Below, one piece after another: positions 48,651 to 56,374 of a stretch of 64,000 nt of DNA. The first letter of the stretch is position 1. Every line of letters starts with the position of its first letter. The notes beneath the pieces were generated by a model. That model had not been told where the DNA came from and did no database searches. It saw only the letters and a program-made list of their open reading frames with translations. A program made the position numbers and the translations under genes. The DNA lies in assembly GCA_017527075.1 (NCBI GenBank), contig JAFXQM010000027.1, forward strand, positions 1 to 64,000, given 5' to 3'. This DNA comes from Selenomonadaceae bacterium. GTDB taxonomy: Bacteria; Bacillota; Negativicutes; Selenomonadales; Selenomonadaceae.

Positions 48651-49265
48651 ATGATTGGTTACAAAGGGTTTGACAAGGATTTGAAATGCAAAGGCTTTCA
48701 ATATCGCGTCGGGGAAACCTACAAGTTCGACGGGGAAATTAAAATCTGCGAACGCGGCTTTCACTTCTGCGATATCCCTACTGCGGTGTTTGAATATTAT
48801 TCCCCTGCTGATTCGCACTTTGCTCTGGTCGAAGCTACAGGCTCAATAGCCGATGACGGGAAACATAAATTTTGCACGGACGAAATTAAAATTGTCAAGG
48901 AATTGACGTTGGCAGAAATGGCGGGAGCGATAACTGACAAAGAAGTCAACACAGGCTATCATTCAGCGGCAAGCAACACAGGCGCTTGTTCAGCGGCAAG
49001 CAACACAGGCTCTCATTCAGCGGCAAGCAACACAGGCTCTTATTCAGCGGCAAGTGTTTCGGGAAAAAGTTCCGTCGCGGCAGTTTTCGGCAGAGCCAGT
49101 AAAGCCAAAGGGGCACTCGGCTGTTGGTTAGTGTTGAGCGAATGGAACAACAGCGAAATCAAAGACATGCAATGTTTCAAGGTGGACGGCGAAATTATTA
49201 AAGCTGATGTTTTCTACACACTCAGAGACGGCAAACCTGTCGAGGCAGACAAATTGGAGGAATAA
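48651..49265 (+). CDS. DUF7666-type phage protein with internal 9-residue repeats
   Basis: The 204-residue protein starts IGYKGFDKDLKCKGFQY and has CERGFHFCDIPTAVFEYY, as in phage DUF7666 proteins. Residues ~105-140 contain repeats of SAASNTG plus two variable residues. GAGGTGAG precedes the ATG. The repeats suggest a surface-like beta roll; a function is not known. Confidence 0.8.
   Translation: MIGYKGFDKDLKCKGFQYRVGETYKFDGEIKICERGFHFCDIPTAVFEYYSPADSHFALVEATGSIADDGKHKFCTDEIKIVKELTLAEMAGAITDKEVNTGYHSAASNTGACSAASNTGSHSAASNTGSYSAASVSGKSSVAAVFGRASKAKGALGCWLVLSEWNNSEIKDMQCFKVDGEIIKADVFYTLRDGKPVEADKLEE
48963..49063 (+). repeat. 27-nt tandem repeat within the DUF7666-type gene
   Basis: Units start at 48963, 48990, 49017 and 49044 (the last partial) and encode SAASNTG followed by AC, SH or SY. 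Copy number may vary between strains. Confidence 0.88.
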
Positions 49266-49267
49266 AG

Positions 49268-49861
49268 ATGGGAATCGGAACAAAAATGGTGGCGGTCATG
49301 GAGGAGTGCCGCTATATGCCCAAGGACGGTCTGAACAGTTTCCAACATTACAGCTACACGACGGCGGCGGGCATGTTCGCGAAAATCAACGCGGCACTGA
49401 CGGCGCAGAATTTGTTCACGGCAACCGAGCTGACGTTGGTCGAGTTGCGCGACTCGGCGAACGCAAAAGGCGGCACGGAAAAACATGCGGTCGTTATGGC
49501 GAAGGTGACTGTCACGGACGCGGATTCGGGCGAGCAAGTTTTTTTCACGGGCGTCGGCTCCGGTCAAGACAACGGGGATAAAGCAGTCATGAAAGCCAAC
49601 ACTGCCGCGCTCAAGTATGCATATATCGGCGGGCTGTGCATTGCCATGGCGGACGACCCCGAAAACGTTTCGACGGCGAGTTATGAGCCGACAACAAAAA
49701 ATCCTCCGCCGAAGCAAAATCCAAAACCGTCGGGCGGCAATGAGATTGTCGGTAAGTGCGCGGACTGCGGCAAAGGAATTACTCAGAACGTTGTCGATTT
49801 CTCGGTGAAAAAATATGGTAAGCCGCTCTGCTTTGAATGTCAGAAGAAACACAAACAGTGA
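49268..49861 (+). CDS. erf: ERF-family single-strand annealing protein
   Basis: The 197-residue protein has the ERF core (TTAAGMFAKINAALTAQ, VGSGQDNGDKAVMKANTAALKYAYIGGLCIA, DDPE) and a C-terminal CADCGKG...CFECQKK zinc ribbon. ERF proteins promote recA-independent annealing of phage DNA ends. It sits near DnaB, RusA and the SMC-like ATPase, forming a recombination module. GGAGG is near the ATG. Confidence 0.9.
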   Translation: MGIGTKMVAVMEECRYMPKDGLNSFQHYSYTTAAGMFAKINAALTAQNLFTATELTLVELRDSANAKGGTEKHAVVMAKVTVTDADSGEQVFFTGVGSGQDNGDKAVMKANTAALKYAYIGGLCIAMADDPENVSTASYEPTTKNPPPKQNPKPSGGNEIVGKCADCGKGITQNVVDFSVKKYGKPLCFECQKKHKQ

Positions 49862-49870
49862 GGTAAAACC

Positions 49871-50272
49871 ATGACGCCGAAAAAAGCGGCGGCACTCTCC
49901 AAGCGGATTGATGTCATGTGCGACGAACCGTTCATGTTCGCGTGCAAGGTGGGAAGCGGGTGTCACGCAAGCTGTAAGGGCAAGCGTGACCCGCAAGACT
50001 ACCTGACAATGATTCTGCAGCTGATTGACGGAGTGTTCGACCGATTGCCGCCGAGACAAAAAGAAAAATTTATCGAATGGTTCTTGCTGGTGCTCAAAAG
50101 ATATTTGGAGGATAAACGCGATGAGGAAGATAAAACCGAAACCGTTCAAGCCGAAACTCCGCAGAGACGTTCCGATAATCTTTTGCACAAACCTCGTGCA
50201 GTATCAGATGATGTGGCAGGAACGATACGGGCGATATGCGCCAGACTCGACGGTACGAATCGACCTGAATAA
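49871..50272 (+). CDS. hypothetical 133-aa phage protein
   Basis: The protein has a Cys-rich segment (MCDEPFMFACKVGSGCHASCKG) and a helix (IDGVFDRLPPRQKEKFIEWFLLVLKRYLE). The sequence from residue ~85 on overlaps another probable gene (50121-50297) and may be partly non-coding. AGGTAAAA precedes the ATG. Confidence 0.68.
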   Translation: MTPKKAAALSKRIDVMCDEPFMFACKVGSGCHASCKGKRDPQDYLTMILQLIDGVFDRLPPRQKEKFIEWFLLVLKRYLEDKRDEEDKTETVQAETPQRRSDNLLHKPRAVSDDVAGTIRAICARLDGTNRPE

Positions 50273-50297
50273 AATTTTGAGGATGATTCAGCCGTGA
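50121..50297 (+). CDS. small basic phage protein overlapping the previous gene
   Basis: The 58-residue frame (MRKIKPKPFKPKLRRDVPII ... YQMMWQERYGRYAP) starts after GGAGG (9 nt spacing) in a different frame from the 49871 gene, and its TGA overlaps the GTG of the next gene, which argues that it is read. Size and overlap keep confidence moderate. Confidence 0.5.
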   Translation: MRKIKPKPFKPKLRRDVPIIFCTNLVQYQMMWQERYGRYAPDSTVRIDLNKILRMIQP

Positions 50298-50695
50298 AGT
50301 GCTTGCAATGCGGTGAAGAAATTATTTTCCCTTTGAGTTGGCAAAAATTTTGCTGTGAAAAATGTCGGGACACTTATTATCGCAAATTAGACCAGTTTAA
50401 ACTTAAGCCGGTACGTTGCCCTCAGTGTGGAAAATATTTCACGCCACGAAACAGATGTCAAAGATTTTGTTGCGAGCAATGCCGAAGAGATTCTGACAAT
50501 GGCAAAAAATGTTCGACACGGGAGACTACGGGCAAGAAGCTGGAGGATTGGGTGCGTGAAGCGCGCGAGTGCAATTTGGATTACGGGAACTATCGCGCGC
50601 TGATTGCGGCGGGCAAAACTTATGAGGAGCTCAAAGCGACGGCGGACACTCGGACAGCCGTTAAGCACGCACATAAACCAAGCAGATTTATTTAG
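50294..50695 (+). CDS. double zinc-ribbon phage protein
   Basis: The 133-residue protein has CLQCGEEI...FCCEKC and CPQCGKYF...FCCEQC modules and a charged C-terminal part. The GTG start overlaps the stop of the small preceding frame. It resembles the zinc proteins at 18865 and 29821. Confidence 0.75.
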   Translation: MKCLQCGEEIIFPLSWQKFCCEKCRDTYYRKLDQFKLKPVRCPQCGKYFTPRNRCQRFCCEQCRRDSDNGKKCSTRETTGKKLEDWVREARECNLDYGNYRALIAAGKTYEELKATADTRTAVKHAHKPSRFI

Positions 50696-50709
50696 GGAGT
50701 GAAGAGGTC

Positions 50710-52020
50710 ATGAGGCTGAATGAAGATATCGAGGTCGAAAAAAAATTATTGTCGGCGTTGATGATTGATGACGGCGTGGCGATTCCGCAGGTCGCCGATA
50801 TCCTCAAGCCTGATGACTTCTCGCGCCCCGAACACAGATTGATTTACAACGCGCTGCTGACTCTGAGCGCGGACGGCGTGGCGGTCAATGTGTTGCTCGT
50901 CGAACGCGAACTGAAACGCACGAACGATTTGCGGCGAGTGAATCGCTCTTACCTGTTCGGGCTGGTCGATTATGAGTACACGACGGCGCGCGCGAAATAT
51001 TATGCGGACACGGTTAAGCGGCTGTCGAACTTCAGGCGGCTGGGCGACATCGGGCGGATTCTCGTCGACGAGGCAGAAAACGAACGCCATGAGCCGTCGG
51101 AGATTCAAGCGCAAGCCGAACAATATTTCGCCGAGATGAACGCCGGGCAAGTGACCACGAGCTGGTCGGTCGCTGATTTGGTAGTTGAATCATTCCGAAT
51201 CGCGGTGCAGGAGCACGGCGGCGAGAAAGGTTTGTCGACGGATTTCATTGACTTGGACAGAGTTATCGGCGGGCTGAAAAAATCTGACTTGGTAATTTTG
51301 GCGGCGCGTCCGTCCATGGGCAAGACTGCGCTCGCGCTGAACATGGCGGCGGAGGTCGCGAAGAAAAATCACGTGCTGTTCTTTTCGCTGGAGATGGGCA
51401 AGAAGCAAGTGACTGACCGCCTGCTGTGTTCGATGAGCCGAGTGGACGCGACGCGATTCCGCGACGGCAATTTGGACGAGGATGAAAAATTCGCGCTCAT
51501 GGCGGGCGTGGAAGAAATTTCTAAATTGAAGTTGAGGATAGACGAGACGTCAGCTATTAGCCTGAACGAGGTGAGGCGGCGGGCACGGAAGATGAAGACG
51601 GAGCTTGGACTGGATTTGATTGTGATTGATTACCTTCAGCTGATGGCGGCGAGCAAAGCTTATCAAGGCAACCGCGTGCAGGAGGTCAGCGAGCTGAGCC
51701 GGGGTTTAAAGTCGCTGGCAAAAGATTTAGATGTGCCGGTGCTCGCGCTGAGTCAGTTGAGTCGCGGCGTCGAGTTGCGCGCGGAGAAACGCCCCCAGCT
51801 GAGTGACTTGAGAGAGTCGGGCTCAATCGAACAGGACGCGGATATCGTCATGTTCCTCTACCGTGAAGAATATTATGACAAGCAGACGGAGCACGCGAAC
51901 ATTGCCGAGGTCAACGTGGCGAAGAATCGTAACGGCGAAACCAAACGGGTCGCGCTGCATTTCGAGCCGAAGTATTTGCTGTTCAGTAATTTGGTTAGGG
52001 ACGGTGGTTGGATTGGTTAA
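50710..52020 (+). CDS. dnaB: replicative DNA helicase, DnaB type
   Basis: The 436-residue protein has the N-terminal primase-binding domain (EKKLLSALMIDDG), a linker and the RecA-like motor: Walker A AARPSMGKT (198-206), Walker B IVIDYLQL (~304-311), LSQLSRGVE and the arginine-finger region IEQDADIVMFLYR. It unwinds DNA at the phage replication fork and should be loaded by the DnaC-like protein at 41113. The phage does not encode a recognisable primase in the window. Confidence 0.95.
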   Translation: MRLNEDIEVEKKLLSALMIDDGVAIPQVADILKPDDFSRPEHRLIYNALLTLSADGVAVNVLLVERELKRTNDLRRVNRSYLFGLVDYEYTTARAKYYADTVKRLSNFRRLGDIGRILVDEAENERHEPSEIQAQAEQYFAEMNAGQVTTSWSVADLVVESFRIAVQEHGGEKGLSTDFIDLDRVIGGLKKSDLVILAARPSMGKTALALNMAAEVAKKNHVLFFSLEMGKKQVTDRLLCSMSRVDATRFRDGNLDEDEKFALMAGVEEISKLKLRIDETSAISLNEVRRRARKMKTELGLDLIVIDYLQLMAASKAYQGNRVQEVSELSRGLKSLAKDLDVPVLALSQLSRGVELRAEKRPQLSDLRESGSIEQDADIVMFLYREEYYDKQTEHANIAEVNVAKNRNGETKRVALHFEPKYLLFSNLVRDGGWIG

Positions 52021-52342
52021 TCCTGTGCACAAGGTGAAGCGGCTGGTCGTCGCCGAGGACGGCACGCGGCATTGGGTCGAGGAAGAAATTGTCGGTTGGC
52101 TGTCGACGGGATTGCGGGACATGAACGGGCGAGAGATTTTCGAGGGCGATATCGTGGACGTTTCTGTCTATGATTGCTTTGATGATGAGTTGCACCGAGT
52201 ATTTTTTCGCGGCGGGGAATTTGTGTTTGTTGGTAAAAGTGATTGGCATTGCTGGCAAGTGGCAGGCTGTATCCCTGCGAGTCACGCAAGGCCGAAAGCT
52301 TACGCGGTCGTCGGGCACGTGACGGAGGAGGGCGAAGAATGA
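52013..52342 (+). CDS. YopX-like phage protein
   Basis: The protein of ~109 residues has the YopX half LRDMNGREIFEGDIVDVSVYD but lacks the IKFRGR start. It begins inside dnaB (TTG 52013 or GTG 52004; no clear ribosome site) and ends in an ATGA overlap. Confidence 0.7.
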   Translation: MVNPVHKVKRLVVAEDGTRHWVEEEIVGWLSTGLRDMNGREIFEGDIVDVSVYDCFDDELHRVFFRGGEFVFVGKSDWHCWQVAGCIPASHARPKAYAVVGHVTEEGEE

Positions 52343-52527
52343 CGCCGCTGGATTATTTGAAAAGAGATTTTGAATTCGTCGACAAGATTTTAATGCACGC
52401 AGAGGCAATGTCACTTCGCAGTACTCTCATCGTCGAAGAGGACGTGTATTATATGCTTTGCTCGTTGTACCGGCGAATGCATAAACAAATCGCGGAGTTT
52501 GAGGCTTCGGACGATGATAAGGATTGA
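52339..52527 (+). CDS. hypothetical 62-aa helical phage protein
   Basis: The helical protein (LDYLKRDFEFVDKILMHAEAM) is coupled to its neighbours at both ends. Function unknown. Confidence 0.65.
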   Translation: MTPLDYLKRDFEFVDKILMHAEAMSLRSTLIVEEDVYYMLCSLYRRMHKQIAEFEASDDDKD

Positions 52528-52873
52528 AGCGCCGCTGAGTCCCGTACCATTCACGCGAGTCATGGGCAACGGCAAGCGGCGCTACAACAGCGCGAGATAC
52601 ACCGAGTTCAAGGAAGAGCTCGGATTTTTCGCGTTTCAAGCAATGGGCGGTCGTGAGCCGTTCAAAGGTTGCGTGAAACTGTCGGCGGAGTTTTATAAAA
52701 AGCGTCGCGGGGTGAGCAAGGGCTCGTGGGGCGACGTCGATAATTTTCTTAAAGCGGTGCTCGATTCGTTGATTGGGATTTGCTATGTCGATGACGGGCA
52801 GGTAATTCAAGTGAGTGCGGCGAAGGCGTATGGAGACCCGCGCATTGTTATTGAATTGGAGGAAGTAAAATGA
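52514..52873 (+). CDS. rusA: RusA-type Holliday junction resolvase
   Basis: The 119-residue protein has the RusA signature: FTRVMGNGKRRYNSARYTEFKEE at the start, GDVDNFLKAVLDSL (catalytic D74, D76) and YVDDGQVIQ (D93, D94). RusA cuts four-way DNA junctions, resolving recombination intermediates. It starts inside the preceding gene. Confidence 0.93.
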   Translation: MIRIEAPLSPVPFTRVMGNGKRRYNSARYTEFKEELGFFAFQAMGGREPFKGCVKLSAEFYKKRRGVSKGSWGDVDNFLKAVLDSLIGICYVDDGQVIQVSAAKAYGDPRIVIELEEVK

Positions 52874-53058
52874 ATAAGGAAGAGATTTATCAAAGAGTGC
52901 TTGATTGCCGGCTGATTGCGGATGAAGTCTGTGTCGCGACTCTCCTGGTGCCAAATGCAGAGGAACGTTTTGAACTCAACCGGCATGCGAAAAAAATTCT
53001 TGATGAGATTGACTTTTTTCTGAATTGTTTGCACCAAATGGGAGTAGATGCCGAATGA
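52870..53058 (+). CDS. hypothetical 62-aa phage protein
   Basis: The helical protein (EEIYQRVLDCRLIADEVC ... LDEIDFFLNCLHQM) has no recognised family. It begins at the RusA stop in an ATGA overlap. Confidence 0.65.
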   Translation: MNKEEIYQRVLDCRLIADEVCVATLLVPNAEERFELNRHAKKILDEIDFFLNCLHQMGVDAE

Positions 53059-53303
53059 AATTCATCAAGCTGGCGGACGGCAGTTATATCAACGCCGAGA
53101 AAATTTTGAAATTCTTCGTTCAGCAGATGTGCGGCAAAAAATTTTGCGTCTATGCTGAGCTGGGCATTGAGGATTCGGCGGCTCTCTATGTCACGGAGAC
53201 GGAAGTCGAGGCGCAAGCGTGGTTAAACAGATTGGTTGCGGATTTGAATGGTGGGCGAGATGAATCTGGACAAATACGACGCGATAACGCGGCGGGAGAT
53301 TGA
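53055..53303 (+). CDS. hypothetical 82-aa phage protein
   Basis: The small alpha/beta protein starts MKFIKLADGSYINAEKILKFFVQQ. Its start overlaps the preceding stop, and it overlaps the next gene by 44 nt. Confidence 0.65.
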   Translation: MKFIKLADGSYINAEKILKFFVQQMCGKKFCVYAELGIEDSAALYVTETEVEAQAWLNRLVADLNGGRDESGQIRRDNAAGD

Positions 53304-53505
53304 AATCTTCATCGAGCGCAAGGACGCGGAGCACGACAAACTCAAGGGACAAATCGCAAAGGACTTGCGGCGGGTCGGGGGCGAAGACGGATTCTTGGTT
53401 GCGGGCAATTATCGCAAGCTGGAGGAGAAATATCGCCGATGGCATGTCAGCCGAAAGAAGCTGGCGATACTCAATGACATGCGCCGGCAGTGGTGTAAAG
53501 AGTAA
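53260..53505 (+). CDS. hypothetical 81-aa helical phage protein
   Basis: The charged helical protein (REIEIFIERKDAEHDKLKGQIAKDLRRVGG) has no recognised family. The ATG at 53260 has GGTGGGCGAG upstream. HU follows after 13 nt. Confidence 0.67.
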   Translation: MNLDKYDAITRREIEIFIERKDAEHDKLKGQIAKDLRRVGGEDGFLVAGNYRKLEEKYRRWHVSRKKLAILNDMRRQWCKE

Positions 53506-53518
53506 GGAGAGAAAAATC

Positions 53519-53794
53519 ATGACGAAAAAAGAATTAATTGAGAAGGTCAGCGGCTTGACTGCTTTGAACGAGTCGCAGGCGACGAGCGCGACGGACGCGG
53601 TGTTCGGAACGATTACCAAGGAATTGCTCAAGGGGAACAAAGTGCAAATCCTCGGCTTCGGAACGTTCAGCGTGAAAATCCGCAAGGCGCGCAAGGGACG
53701 CAACCCGCGCACGGGTGAGGAGATTGAAATTCCTGCGAGCGTCAACGTCCACTTCAAGCAGGGCAAAAATATTAAGGCGGCGATGAATGAATGA
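53519..53794 (+). CDS. hup: HU-family DNA-binding protein
   Basis: The 91-residue protein has the HU/IHF fold: MTKKELIEKVSGLTALNESQATSATDAVF, then IQ-ILGFGTFSVKIRKARKGRNPRTGEEI with the DNA-contacting arm, and VHFKQGKNIKAAMN. It bends DNA in replication, recombination or packaging. A phage copy could also replace host IHF. AAGGAGAG precedes the ATG. Confidence 0.93.
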   Translation: MTKKELIEKVSGLTALNESQATSATDAVFGTITKELLKGNKVQILGFGTFSVKIRKARKGRNPRTGEEIEIPASVNVHFKQGKNIKAAMNE

Positions 53795-54033
53795 TTGATA
53801 CAAGTGGCAAACTCCCCGGCAGTGGCGGCGCGAATGTCATTGATGGGGTAAAAGTAACTTTTAAAGATTTTGTTCCTGAAGTCGGTGAGTTGGAAAATTA
53901 CGTGGCTTACGTTCGCGAGCGCGTGTCCGGCGTCGATAAAATCACGGTCAAGATGTGCGACGACGGTTGCGTTGATGTAAAGTACACGAAGCACGGAGAA
54001 AAATTTGAACGAATCAGACGCATCACAGGTTAG
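53791..54033 (+). CDS. hypothetical 80-aa phage protein
   Basis: The protein has a beta-rich C-terminal half (DKITVKMCDDGCVDVKYTKHG). It overlaps the HU stop by 4 nt. Function unknown. A 300-nt gene-free region follows. Confidence 0.68.
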   Translation: MIDTSGKLPGSGGANVIDGVKVTFKDFVPEVGELENYVAYVRERVSGVDKITVKMCDDGCVDVKYTKHGEKFERIRRITG

Positions 54034-54350
54034 AGGATAGCCGTCCGCCGTCGAGCCGAATGAAGACGACGGATTATCAGCGCGGTAAAAAACTGGGAAG
54101 TCTCACGGAGATAATCAGAGGTGAAGGCGCAAGCCAGCCGCAGAGCATAGGCGGTGAAATAATCCGCCCAAGAGACCGCGCCACGCACGGCGAAGCGTGA
54201 AAAGATATGCCGAACTGCAGGGCGACTTGCAGAGGGCGGGATAAAAAGCCCGTCGATAACAAAATTGTATCTGGTCGGGACAACGGACAGATGGAACGAC
54301 TCCAAGCAAGCCGAGGAACGAGACCGCGTTAAACACATGTGAAGAGCATT
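54034..54350 (+). ncRNA. gene-free, highly structured region, candidate ncRNA
   Basis: The region has no credible frame and a series of hairpins: CCGTCG/CGACGG (54048-54072), GATTATC/GATAATC (~54072 and ~54110), GGC-GCAA-GCC with a GNRA loop, GGCGG/CCGCC (~54150-54170), CACGC/GCGTG (~54182-54200), CTGCA/TGCAG and CGGG/CCCG (~54212-54250), with purine-rich linkers such as GAAGCGTGAAAAG. This density suggests a transcribed non-coding RNA. No known class is recognised. Confidence 0.5.
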
Positions 54351-54638
54351 ATGGATAAAAAAGATACAGCTGAAAAATTCAGCAAAAACCTTGTTCGGCT
54401 GCAATGCGCGGCGATGGTGACGTTGATGGAAATGTTGGGCGTCGTCGTCCCGAAAGAAGTTTATGCATTCGTGGACAAAAAAACTATCTCCGACGCTTGG
54501 ATTGAGTATGACGCTGCATTAAAAGAAATTGTTGGTTATGAGGAGCCGCCAGTCCAAGAAGTCCCCAAGAATAGGAATAAACGCGGCAGAGCCAAAGACT
54601 TAAAGCCCAAGCAGAAAAATGTTTCCTTATTTGAGTAA
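54351..54638 (+). CDS. phage protein with clamp-binding-like tail
   Basis: The 95-residue protein is helical at the N-terminus (AEKFSKNLVRLQCAAMVTLMEMLGV), has a basic Lys/Arg linker (NRNKRGRAKDLKPK) and ends QKNVSLFE, close to the QxxLF clamp-binding pattern. The ATG at 54351 has GAAGAG upstream. Function unknown. Confidence 0.7.
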   Translation: MDKKDTAEKFSKNLVRLQCAAMVTLMEMLGVVVPKEVYAFVDKKTISDAWIEYDAALKEIVGYEEPPVQEVPKNRNKRGRAKDLKPKQKNVSLFE

Positions 54639-54651
54639 AGCAGGTGAGCCA

Positions 54652-54891
54652 ATGGAATACTTTCAAGCGCAGGACGGGAAGAGGTATCGTTACAGAAAAT
54701 TTACGGGCTTCGACGCGAACTTCGAGACGCTGAAGCTCGTCGGCAAAATGCGCGGTGGCAATGAGGCGTTGCTCGGTGAATACGAATCGAAAGAAGAATT
54801 GCTCATCGTGGTGGAAATGCAAGGTGAAGCCGAGGAGAAAGACAAATTGGTTTTCATCTTCCCGCCGAAAGGGTTTTCAAAGAGCAGGTGA
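54652..54891 (+). CDS. hypothetical 79-aa phage protein
   Basis: The small protein (MEYFQAQDGKRYRYRKFTGF ... LLIVVEMQGEAEEKDKLVFIF) looks beta-rich. CAGGTGAG precedes the ATG. No family is recognised. Confidence 0.68.
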   Translation: MEYFQAQDGKRYRYRKFTGFDANFETLKLVGKMRGGNEALLGEYESKEELLIVVEMQGEAEEKDKLVFIFPPKGFSKSR

Positions 54892-54913
54892 CGTGAACAG
54901 AAAGTGTGATGAT

Positions 54914-55333
54914 ATGACTGAGAAAGAATTGAATCGCGTGCGAGTCTTGAAAAAGAAAGTCGAACGCGAAGCAGAGCGCGTGGCGGGTACTCGGCGGGCG
55001 ATAACCGATTTGGTTCCGTTCCTTGACGGCATGCCGCACGCACAGAATCAAAGTTCGCGCGTGGAAAAATTGACGGCGCAAATCGTCGACGGAGAGAGAC
55101 GACTCGACGAGCTCAAGGACGAAATGGCAGCGGAGGCAGCGGCATTGACGGCTGAAATAAGTCGCGCGCCGTTGAATCGGCAGGAACACGACGTGATTAT
55201 GCTCCGCTATGTCACGTGCTTGAACTTTCGCGATATTGAGTTTCGGCTCAATTACTCGGACGCGAATGTCTTTTATCACCACCGAAACGGCACGAAAAAA
55301 TTGTTCGGTAAAATTCCGTTTGATTCGGATTGA
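54914..55333 (+). CDS. sigma-region-4-like late regulator (DUF1492/ArpU type)
   Basis: The 139-residue protein begins TEKELNRVRVLKKKVEREAERVAG, a coiled-coil typical of DUF1492, and has a C-terminal helix-turn-helix (LNRQEHDVIMLRYVTCLNFRDIEFRLNYSDANVFYHHRNGTKKL) like sigma-70 region 4. Proteins of this kind switch on phage late genes and lie just before terminase. A GTG at 54893 is an alternative start. The palindrome at 55369 could be its target. Confidence 0.8.
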   Translation: MTEKELNRVRVLKKKVEREAERVAGTRRAITDLVPFLDGMPHAQNQSSRVEKLTAQIVDGERRLDELKDEMAAEAAALTAEISRAPLNRQEHDVIMLRYVTCLNFRDIEFRLNYSDANVFYHHRNGTKKLFGKIPFDSD

Positions 55334-55368
55334 AAAAATTAAAGTAGCTTAACAGTTGCATTACAGTC

Positions 55369-55382
55369 GTATCATCTGATAC
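55369..55382. promoter_or_regulatory. palindrome upstream of the terminase genes
   Basis: GTATCATCTGATAC (6-bp arms, 2-nt centre) lies between the late-regulator gene and the terminase operon and could be a late-promoter control site. Confidence 0.35.
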
Positions 55383-55446
55383 AGTTACGCTGAAAAATTT
55401 TGTAAGACTCCCGCCCGCGTGGCGGATATTTTTTTTGGAGGAAGAG

Positions 55447-55908
55447 ATGAATCAGTGGGAACGACAGCCGCGCGAGAGTTATCCCGCCTTCAATGCTTTT
55501 CGAGTTTTCTTGACCGTGAGGAGTTATCCCGATGTCTCCAAGCAGCTGTCGAAGTCGCTGTCGTTAATCAAGCGTTGGGCGAAGCAATACGCGTGGAAGG
55601 CGCGGGCGGACGCATGGGACAATGAAATTAGTCGCAAGGCAATGGAGAAGGCGTCGGAAGATTTCAGTGCCATGGTCGAAAGGCAATTGAATATCGGGCG
55701 GCTCATGCAGGCGAAGAGTGCCAACGCGCTCAAAGAAATGGACTTAACAAATCTGCCGCCAAAATTTATTCCGGCGTTGGTGTCCATGCTCAAGGCGGGC
55801 GTCGATATCGAACGGTCGGCACGCGAATTACAAATCGAAAAACCGCAGGAGGATTTGTTCGTTAATACACTCACTCGGATGTGGCGGGAGAGTGACGGCG
55901 ATGACTGA
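55447..55908 (+). CDS. terminase-associated phage protein
   Basis: The 153-residue protein has a helix-turn-helix-like segment (PDVSKQLSKSLSLIKRWAKQYAWKARADAWDNE) as in proteins encoded just before small terminase in Bacillota phages, and a C-terminal helix (LPPKFIPALVSMLKAGVDIERSARELQ). GGAGGAAG precedes the ATG. It may help choose the packaging site. The next gene starts 8 nt before its end. Confidence 0.75.
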   Translation: MNQWERQPRESYPAFNAFRVFLTVRSYPDVSKQLSKSLSLIKRWAKQYAWKARADAWDNEISRKAMEKASEDFSAMVERQLNIGRLMQAKSANALKEMDLTNLPPKFIPALVSMLKAGVDIERSARELQIEKPQEDLFVNTLTRMWRESDGDD

Positions 55909-56374
55909 ACAGCAAAAGCGATTTGTGGATTTTTATATCCAGACGGCGAACGCGACGGAGGCAGCGAAGCGCGCGGGTTATTCGCCGAGGACGGCTTACT
56001 CCAGCGGGCAACGATTGCTTAAGCAAGATGAAATTCGGCGCGTGATAGATGAGAGGTTGGACGGCATGGAGAGCGAACGAATAATTCAGACGGAAGAAAT
56101 ATTGGAGCACTTGTCGGATGTGATACGCGGGCGAGTGACCGAAGTGATTGTCACGCCGGGCGGCAAAAAATTTTCTGTGCCTGTGCGCGAGACTGACAGA
56201 CTTCGTGCCGCCGAAACTATTTTGAAAATCCGCGGGCTGTTCCGTGATAAGGTCGACGTGAAAGTCGGCGGGGCTGAATTGTTCGTGCGGACTCTCCAGC
56301 AAGCATGGAACGAGGACGAATCGGCGGGAGGTGATGGTCGTGCTCGTGCGAGCGATGAAACGCTATCGCAATGA
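55901..56374 (+). CDS. terS: terminase small subunit (Terminase_2)
   Basis: The 157-residue protein fits Terminase_2: MTEQQKRFVDFYIQTANATEAAKRAGYSPRTAYSSGQRLL, then EEILEHLSDVIRG and the helical core. It recognises the packaging site and presents DNA to the large subunit. GGAGAGTG precedes the ATG at 55901. Its 3' end overlaps the large-subunit gene. Confidence 0.92.
   Translation: MTEQQKRFVDFYIQTANATEAAKRAGYSPRTAYSSGQRLLKQDEIRRVIDERLDGMESERIIQTEEILEHLSDVIRGRVTEVIVTPGGKKFSVPVRETDRLRAAETILKIRGLFRDKVDVKVGGAELFVRTLQQAWNEDESAGGDGRARASDETLSQ

Noticed and set aside
49214..50188. Minus-strand frame of about 320 codons opposite the ERF gene
   Set aside because: It is an antisense shadow without ribosome site or recognisable domains; the plus-strand genes are clear.
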